The position numbers and the translations under genes are program-made. From Planctomycetota bacterium (GTDB lineage Bacteria; Planctomycetota; PUPC01; JACPCR01), in the NCBI GenBank assembly GCA_030740295.1, contig JASLXP010000560.1:1-12314 (forward strand): a stretch of 12,314 nt of DNA. The letters run 5' to 3'. Positions 8,132-12,314 of the stretch are shown piece by piece (the stretch's first letter is position 1; every line of letters begins with the position of its first letter). Under the pieces are notes generated by a model that had not been told where the DNA came from, ran no database searches, and worked only from the letters and a program-made list of their open reading frames with translations.

Positions 8132-8356
8132 CATTTCACAGGCTGGGCAGCCCGTGGCTACGTGGTGTCACTCCATCTCCGCTATCCGGTCGAATACCGG
8201 CGACGTCAGCCTGCCTCTTGCGAACTTTGCCCACTTTGTTTCCGGGTAATCCCAGACGCAGCGCTTGAACATCTGGTAGGCGAGGAGGGCGTTGTTGGCC
8301 TTGAGGTAGGAATCGCCGGACCAGTAGAGGGAGGCGGGGGTGAGGTCGCCGGCGGG
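8132..8356 (+). repeat. 225-bp duplicated segment, copy 1
   Basis: Aligns with 9687-9910 in the same orientation with about seven substitutions and one single-base gap (roughly 96% identical). It covers the last 62 codons plus stop of the TPR protein at 9722 and about 35 bases of 3' flank. Homology ends abruptly at 8356: the next bases are CTTGCCGG here and GAATTTGT in copy 2. Confidence 0.95.
8168..8356 (-). pseudogene. Orphan C-terminal fragment of a TPR protein
   Basis: On the minus strand this encodes 62 residues, PAGDLTPASLYWSGD... to ...FDRIAEME, and then a TGA. The peptide is identical to the C-terminus of the large protein whose stop lies at 9722. Upstream of the junction the frame continues only four codons to an in-frame TGA at 8369-8371, so there is no start and no full gene. 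All five base differences from the intact gene in this stretch are at third codon positions and silent. It is therefore a gene tail cut from a closely related functional gene or brought here by rearrangement, not a slowly decaying copy. Confidence 0.9.
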
Positions 8357-8425
8357 CTTGCCGGAAGCTCACGAGTAGTTTTGACCTATTGCCGCTATGC
8401 CAACGAAGAACCAGGCGTGGAATAG

Positions 8426-8435
8426 TGACTCAGAT
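8426..8435 (+). repeat. 10-bp direct repeat, right copy
   Basis: TGACTCAGAT, identical to 8118-8127. See the left copy. Confidence 0.4.
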
Positions 8436-8467
8436 TTCAGGTTGTGTGAATGTCTATCTGCCAAAGC

Positions 8468-8490
8468 AAAAAACGGAATCTGAAGATTCC
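8468..8490 (-). terminator. Rho-independent terminator-like hairpin for the minus-strand genes
   Basis: GGAATCTGAAGATTCC (8475-8490) is a perfect palindromic stem: six pairs with a four-base loop. On the minus strand it is followed by one G and six T residues (8473-8468), the classic intrinsic terminator layout. The orientation fits transcripts of the RidA-like gene, whose stop lies about 350 bases upstream. On the plus strand no T-run follows the stem. Confidence 0.6.
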
Positions 8491-8607
8491 GGCAGGGAAC
8501 GCATTTTCACTCCTGACAGTGACCCTGATGGGCGACCCGCGCGAAGCCGACCTCCGAAGGGGTGCCAGCGCAAAGCAAAGGGTAAGGCCTTGCTCCGCCA
8601 CCCTGGA
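8481..8607 (+). repeat. Dispersed intergenic element, member A
   Basis: The first 68 bases (CCGGCAGGGAACGCAT... to GCGAAGCC at 8548) align with member C at 9256-9323, about three quarters identical. The last 41 bases (8567-8607, AGCGCAAAGCAAAGGGTAAGG... to CACCCTGGA) align with the end of member B at 8788-8829. Member A is thus the bridge showing that B and C belong to one family. It is probably a non-coding repeat. Confidence 0.65.
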
Positions 8608-8713
8608 CATCGGAATGTGCGTATGAATTGACCCCGTTCCGGGCACAGCCGTATCGCTACAACGATTAATTCACAATTCAATTCAAGCTCCGACCCCAGC
8701 GAAGCCCCTAGAC

Positions 8714-8829
8714 TCTAATGGGTGACAACAGCGAAGCCTCCAAGGCGGGATAGCTCAAAGCGTCCGAATGCACCCCAATGAGGTGAAAGCTCAAAGCGAA
8801 GGGTAAGGGGCTTGCCTCGCAACCCTGGA
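8714..8829 (+). repeat. Dispersed intergenic element, member B with internal duplication
   Basis: It shares ATGGGTGAC...GCGAAGCC and AAAGCGAAGGGTAAGG...CTTGC...ACCCTGGA with member A. AGCTCAAAGCG occurs twice, at 8752-8762 and 8788-8798. This 36-base period accounts for most of the extra length relative to A. The element ends eight bases from the stop codon of the RidA-like gene. Confidence 0.55.
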
Positions 8830-8836
8830 ATATCTC

Positions 8837-9226
8837 TCAATCTGATTTGGCTGCGACTCCTTCAATCTCCAACCGCCATTCCTTCTTTGCCAACTGCGAA
8901 ACGAACAAAAGTGTGGTCGCAGGTCGAGTGTCCTCCAGGAAATTGTCCCGCACGGATCGGAATACCGGCAGGTCGTCAGGGTCGGTCATGTAAACCGTGA
9001 GCTTCACGAGGTCGTGCCGGCTCATCCCTGCCGATTCCAGGACGGCGTAGAGATTCGTCCACACGATCTGACACTGTTGTTCGAAATCATCGGGAATCCC
9101 GCCTTCCTCATCGAGCGCTATCTGACCCGAGATATAAAGCCAGCGCGACCCCGGCGGTACCTCGATGCCGTGGCTGTACGAACTGACGGGTGCGGGAATA
9201 CTCTCGGGATTGTGAATCTTTGGCAT
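8837..9226 (-). CDS. RidA/YjgF/UK114-family protein lacking the canonical catalytic arginine
   Basis: Encodes 129 residues, the usual family length. The ATG at 9226 is chosen because MPKIHNPESIPAPVSSYSHG is a normal RidA N-terminus; a frame open to 9364 merely reads through a repeat. Family features include WLYISGQIALDEEGG (about 30-43), the central QCQIVWTNLYAVLESAG helix, LVKLTVYMTDPDDLPVFR, and the C-terminal LEIEGVA. RidA proteins are trimeric cytosolic enzymes that hydrolyse reactive enamine/imine intermediates, using an Arg equivalent to E. coli R105. Here the matching segment reads TRPATTLLFV, so the Arg position (PA-R-S in E. coli) holds T104. This suggests a Rid subgroup without imine deaminase activity. 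No clear ribosome site is visible. It is the last gene of a minus-strand set and is preceded by element C. Confidence 0.9.
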   Translation of the reverse strand: MPKIHNPESIPAPVSSYSHGIEVPPGSRWLYISGQIALDEEGGIPDDFEQQCQIVWTNLYAVLESAGMSRHDLVKLTVYMTDPDDLPVFRSVRDNFLEDTRPATTLLFVSQLAKKEWRLEIEGVAAKSD

Positions 9227-9255
9227 CGTTTTGGTTCGTTTTGAAAGGTCTAAAC

Positions 9256-9323
9256 CGAAAATCCCGGCAGGGAACGTATCTCTTGCTCTTGACAGAAGCC
9301 CTGAAGAGTGACTCGGCGAAGCC
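9256..9323 (+). repeat. Dispersed intergenic element, member C (truncated)
   Basis: Aligns with 8481-8548 of member A (CCGGCAGGGAACGTAT, CTTGACAG, then GCGAAGCC) at about three quarters identity with one-base gaps. The second half present in A and B is missing. It fills most of the gap between the RidA-like start and the stop of the 84-residue protein gene. Confidence 0.65.
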
Positions 9324-9342
9324 ACAAGAACCGGAGTCAGGA

Positions 9343-9597
9343 TTACGGAAGAATCCCGAACCATCCATGCCGATTGCGCTTGAGGAGTTCTTCCGCCTCT
9401 TCGAGCTCTTCGATATCCGAAACGTCAGGCACGTCCGCCTCATCCGCGGGCACATAGCAGACCTGGCCATCCTTCCAGACCACGAGCGGGTCACCAGCCT
9501 CGCGGTGATCTTCAATGGCCTTGATGCCGGCGAGGCGCATGGCCATGTCGGTTTTCTCAAACCATGAAAGCTCTTTGACTGATTTCTTCTTAGCCAT
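9343..9597 (-). CDS. Small acidic protein of unknown function, 84 residues
   Basis: Starts at the ATG at 9597 (MAKKKSVKELSWFEKTDMAM), chosen because AAGGA lies 8 bases upstream; a longer frame from 9681 lacks such a site. The N-terminus is basic and helical. The centre, HREAGDPLVVWKDGQVCYVP, has a beta-hairpin look. The C-terminal third is acidic (DEADVPDVSDIEELEEAEELL) and ends in RNRHGWFGILP. The central VVWKDGQVxxVPADE pattern recalls small antitoxin-like proteins with a (V/A)VW(R/K)DG(K/Q)V core, but no toxin gene sits beside it and the resemblance is from memory. It lies 124 bases after the TPR protein stop and 116 bases before the RidA-like start on the same strand, so co-transcription is possible. 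Confidence 0.75.
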   Translation of the reverse strand: MAKKKSVKELSWFEKTDMAMRLAGIKAIEDHREAGDPLVVWKDGQVCYVPADEADVPDVSDIEELEEAEELLKRNRHGWFGILP

Positions 9598-9605
9598 TTG
9601 CTGAG

Positions 9606-9610
9606 TCCTT
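9606..9610 (-). promoter_or_regulatory. Ribosome binding site of the 84-residue protein
   Basis: AAGGA on the minus strand, 8 bases before the ATG at 9597. It favours this start over the longer frame from 9681. Confidence 0.55.
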
Positions 9611-9686
9611 GAACTGATCGAACAGAGCAGGATTGTGGACGGTAATACCGCCTTGGCCCTTTGAGGCGATGCATCATTCATCCCAT

Positions 9687-9910
9687 CATTCCACAGGCTG
9701 GCAGCCCGCGGCTACGTGGTGTCACTCCATCTCCGCGATCCGATCGAATACTGGCGACGTCAGCCTGCCTCTTGCGAACTTTGCCCACTTTGTTTCAGGG
9801 TAATCCCAGACGCAGCGCTTGAACATCTGGTAGGCGAGGAGAGCGTTGTTGGCCTTGAGGTAGGAATCGCCGGACCAGTAGAGGGAGGCGGGGGTGAGGT
9901 CGCCGGCGGG
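9687..9910 (+). repeat. 225-bp duplicated segment, copy 2 (in the intact gene)
   Basis: The counterpart of 8132-8356. It is the natural 3' end of the TPR protein gene and its immediate downstream flank. The downstream flank differs more per base (two substitutions and a gap in about 35 bases) than the coding part (five in 186). Confidence 0.95.
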
Positions 9911-12314
9911 GAATTTGTCGATGAAGGCTTTGAAGTGGTCGCCGCCGAGGGCGAAATCTTCGTTGAGGATGTAGGCGAGGCCCATTTTGAAATAGACCTT
10001 TTCTACGTTCTCGTTGGCGGGGTACTTTTCGATGAAACGGTTGAAGACGGAGATCGAGGTCTCGTAGATCTTCTTTTCGAAATAGTAGACGCCGATGCGC
10101 ACCATGGCCTCGGGCAGGAGGTGCGAATCGGGGAATTTATAGGCGAGCTTGACGTATTCTTCGCATGCCTTGTCGAACTCGCCTTTGAATTCGTAGGCGC
10201 GGCCCATGGCGTATTGCGCGTCGGACGCGACCGGGCTGTCCTGGTAATCGCGAATGAGGCGGCGATAGGAGATGATGGCTTCTTCGTAGCGCTTCTCTTC
10301 GAGGTCCATGTTGCCGAGCATGAAGGCCGCCTGGTCGAGCATTTTGGATTCGGGGTAGTAGGTGAGGAGCTCGCCGAGGACGTCACGGCCCTCTTTGAGC
10401 TCTCGTTTGGCCATGTCTTCCTTCTTGAGGCCCATGTGCTCTTTGCCGAGGAAGTAGAGGCATTCGCCGATCTTGAATTCCGTTTCGATGGCTTCGGCCT
10501 CGTCTGAGTATTTCTTGCTGAACGCTGAAACGACGCCGTCAGTGCCTGCGACGACGGAGGCAGTCGTGATTCGCTCGACCGGTTGGGGTTCGTCGGTATT
10601 GCGGACGTCCATGTAGCGGACCGTGAGCATGTCGCCGTAATCGGATTCGAGGGTGTTGTTTCCGGAGTTCGGCTTGATGGCGTGATTGACAGTGATGCCA
10701 GCGCTGAAGATGCCGCTGTGCGAGAGCGTCTCTTTCAACTTGGTGATGAGTCGCTCGCCGGAGGTGGCCGATATATCGACGGTGATGAAATCGTTTTCGT
10801 TCGATTCGTCCGCGTCGAAATCGGTGACCATTATGTAAATCTTTTCCCCGACGTGGGCGAACTCGTTTTCCGTTTCGTAGGTGTCATCGAAAAGCCCGAC
10901 CGAGCCGTTGCTGAGGATGCGTGCGCGCGCGATCTCTTCCATGGCAAGGGGGCTGTCAGGGCTCTGTTCGTCCACGTAGACGATGTTGATCACGTCCTGG
11001 CCGGAGACGTTGAGGACGGGGATCTGGCTCTCGTCGTCTTTTTCCTTTTTCGACTTTACTTTTTTCGCGGCTTCCGCGTTGAACATGCCCGCGGCCTGGA
11101 CCATGAAGTCCGGTGATTTTTCGTCGCCGAGCAGCGTTTTTATGTGGCCGCGAAAGAGGCCGATGCCGAGCGCATCCAGCAGTGTTTCACGATCGCCGCC
11201 TCTACCCAGCGCGCCTCCTGCTGCGGCGCCTGCCACGCGACATTCTACAAGCGCGGTGTCTTCGCCATGAGTGCCGGTGAGGTTGACCCGGATGAGGCTG
11301 CCTTCGTGCAGGCAGCGATCGGGGTCGACCACCTCAACGGTGAGGCCGTCTTCGAGCGAGATGAGCCGGAGCTTGTCTTCCCACTTTTCTTTGCCCTTGA
11401 TCTCTTCGCCCCACGGGACGGCGCGTACCATGCCCTTGGTGGGCTGGTTATCGAGGACCTTCCACGAACGCTCGACCGCGTGGCCGGGCTCGGTGTTTTC
11501 ACGGTCGATGTATGCCAGTTCCATGGCGTCGCCTGCGGAAAGGAAAACCGCTCCGGGTGCGTCTTCGATGGAGGTTTGAATCTCCGCCTCGAAAATGCCG
11601 GTGAAAGGGTCGGTCTCGCGAGCTTCGAATTTGTATGTCTTACCGTTGGAAAGCGTACGGATGGTGAAGGGCAGCCTGTCCATGCCCTCCGAGGTGTCTT
11701 CGTCGTAATCGGTGATGCGCACAACGAACGGGTCGCCTGCGTTAATGCGCTTGGTGAGCAGAAAACTGTCGTCCCTGTTGCCGTCCTCGTCCTCGACGAC
11801 GACCCTTGTGAGCGCCTCGATTTCGCCATTGAAATAGGTCACGTTCAATGTGCTGCGCAGGATGAGCGGCGAACCGGGCTCGACGTTGACTTCGTCGGTG
11901 TAGGCTGCGGTCACTTCGTCGCCGGGGGTGAGCTCCAGCACTTTATTGGTGGCGAGAGTGTGGATGTCGACACCTTTGGTGGGCACGATCCGATTCTCTT
12001 TTGCCCACACCTCGAAGGTCGCGACAGCGGGCGCGTCGGAATGAAATTCGTCAATCATCATGCGCAGGTAACGCACCTTGCGGGGCTCGAAAGTGATCGT
12101 CGCGCCGTACCCGTCTTTGGCCTCTGTCACATCGAATTTACGTTCGGAAAGCTTCTCCTGCTTTTTGAGCGCTGGGTATTTGACGGGATCGTAGAACTCT
12201 TTGGGGATGACCTCGAATTCCGTGCGGGACGGTAGTTTCCACGCGGCACGAATCACTTGAATGATTTCCCACTCCTGGAAGTAATAGGTGATCTTGTGGA
12301 CGCCCTTCTCCAGG
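9722..12314 (-). CDS. Large exported-type protein with repeated beta-sandwich modules and C-terminal TPRs, N-terminus cut by window edge
   Basis: Open on the minus strand from the window edge to the TGA at 9722-9724, at least 863 residues. Codons upstream of the GTG at 12256 stay open (EKGVHKITYYFQEW), so the real start is outside. The first visible part resembles a PA14-like strand pair, followed by a discoidin-like end (RKVRYLRMMIDEF). The middle holds four copies of a motif, GD-x5-Y-x-D-x2-N-x-x-x-P. The copies are at 11873-11923, 11483-11533, 10949-10999 (diverged) and 10586-10636. Between them lie GxF-type strands such as TGIFEAEI and SGIFSAGI. This matches Ig-like repeats of bacterial and archaeal surface proteins. 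The last 250 residues (about 10500-9760) are TPRs of BamD/YbgF type (YYPESKMLDQAAFMLGN, RYEEAIISYRRLIRDYQDS). Role unknown; an envelope scaffold is inferred. Confidence 0.9.
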   Translation of the reverse strand, partial: LEKGVHKITYYFQEWEIIQVIRAAWKLPSRTEFEVIPKEFYDPVKYPALKKQEKLSERKFDVTEAKDGYGATITFEPRKVRYLRMMIDEFHSDAPAVATFEVWAKENRIVPTKGVDIHTLATNKVLELTPGDEVTAAYTDEVNVEPGSPLILRSTLNVTYFNGEIEALTRVVVEDEDGNRDDSFLLTKRINAGDPFVVRITDYDEDTSEGMDRLPFTIRTLSNGKTYKFEARETDPFTGIFEAEIQTSIEDAPGAVFLSAGDAMELAYIDRENTEPGHAVERSWKVLDNQPTKGMVRAVPWGEEIKGKEKWEDKLRLISLEDGLTVEVVDPDRCLHEGSLIRVNLTGTHGEDTALVECRVAGAAAGGALGRGGDRETLLDALGIGLFRGHIKTLLGDEKSPDFMVQAAGMFNAEAAKKVKSKKEKDDESQIPVLNVSGQDVINIVYVDEQSPDSPLAMEEIARARILSNGSVGLFDDTYETENEFAHVGEKIYIMVTDFDADESNENDFITVDISATSGERLITKLKETLSHSGIFSAGITVNHAIKPNSGNNTLESDYGDMLTVRYMDVRNTDEPQPVERITTASVVAGTDGVVSAFSKKYSDEAEAIETEFKIGECLYFLGKEHMGLKKEDMAKRELKEGRDVLGELLTYYPESKMLDQAAFMLGNMDLEEKRYEEAIISYRRLIRDYQDSPVASDAQYAMGRAYEFKGEFDKACEEYVKLAYKFPDSHLLPEAMVRIGVYYFEKKIYETSISVFNRFIEKYPANENVEKVYFKMGLAYILNEDFALGGDHFKAFIDKFPAGDLTPASLYWSGDSYLKANNALLAYQMFKRCVWDYPETKWAKFARGRLTSPVFDRIAEME

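Larger units (their letters stand above)
8357..8836. other. Non-coding block of dispersed repeats between the gene fragment and the RidA-like gene
   Basis: No gene is supported here. A 28-codon plus-strand frame from 8397 has no ribosome site or family resemblance. The block holds two members of a dispersed element (8481-8607 and 8714-8829), a minus-strand terminator-like hairpin (8468-8490), and an AT-richer spacer at about 8626-8709. The spacer contains two GACCCC tracts about 62 bases apart around an AATTCA-repeating stretch. Confidence 0.6.

Noticed and set aside
8397..8483. 28-codon plus-strand frame beginning MPTKNQAW
   Set aside because: It has no ribosome site or family resemblance, and it overlaps the right 10-bp repeat and element A.
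8481..9323. CRISPR array as an explanation for the repeated motifs
   Set aside because: The copies are long, diverged and irregularly spaced, and there are no uniform spacers and no cas genes.
9227..9364. N-terminal extension of the RidA-like protein
   Set aside because: The extra residues are a translation of repeat element C; the family N-terminus begins at the ATG at 9226.
9698..9720. Hairpin GGCTGCCAGCC after the TPR gene as a terminator
   Set aside because: The stem is only four pairs and no T-run follows on the minus strand.
9716..10507. Plus-strand frame of 263 codons rich in Val, Glu and Gly
   Set aside because: It is antisense to the TPR region. The similar peptide at 8111-8425 arises only because the gene tail is duplicated, so the conservation is explained by the other strand.
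11144..12235. Plus-strand frame of 363 codons
   Set aside because: It is antisense to the Ig-like repeat region, whose repeated motifs make sense only on the minus strand.

Overview
The window reads as chromosomal DNA from an uncultured or little-studied bacterium of the kind that specialises in polysaccharide breakdown. Planctomycetota, Verrucomicrobiota, Lentisphaerota or a neighbour such as Hydrogenedentota fit best. The grounds are large multi-domain secreted carbohydrate-active proteins, a Cys-type sulfatase without any SusC/SusD pair, and gene-end intergenic repeats. This placement is inference; there is no rRNA or marker gene.

Left half (1-7623), a glycan-degradation locus. A long minus-strand gene, cut by the left edge, encodes a secreted protein with a carbohydrate-binding-like N-terminus, a CBM9-like domain, and the non-catalytic N-domain plus first strand of a GH20-type hexosaminidase. 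It diverges from a plus-strand pair: a secreted type I sulfatase and a 1229-residue secreted protein with a TIM-barrel core resembling DUF6259. The sulfatase stop codon overlaps the next start (ATGA), so the pair is probably co-translated. Together they suggest exo-hydrolysis and desulfation of a sulfated, hexosamine-containing glycan outside the cytoplasm.

Middle (7624-8836), a gene-poor scar zone. It holds a doubtful small zinc-ribbon ORF, a 225-bp copy of the 3' end of the far-right gene, a 10-bp direct repeat bracketing that copy, and two members of a dispersed intergenic element (a third lies at 9256-9323). A terminator-like hairpin facing the minus strand lies inside one member.

Right part (8837-12314), all on the minus strand. 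In transcription order: a large exported-type protein with repeated beta-sandwich modules and C-terminal TPRs (cut by the right edge), an 84-residue acidic protein of unknown function, and a RidA/YjgF-family protein that appears to lack the canonical catalytic arginine. The three may form one transcript ending at the hairpin near 8470.

The most unusual observation is the duplicated gene tail. All five base differences within its 62 shared codons are synonymous, so the fragment appears to derive from a diverged but functional paralogue rather than from simple decay of a local duplication.
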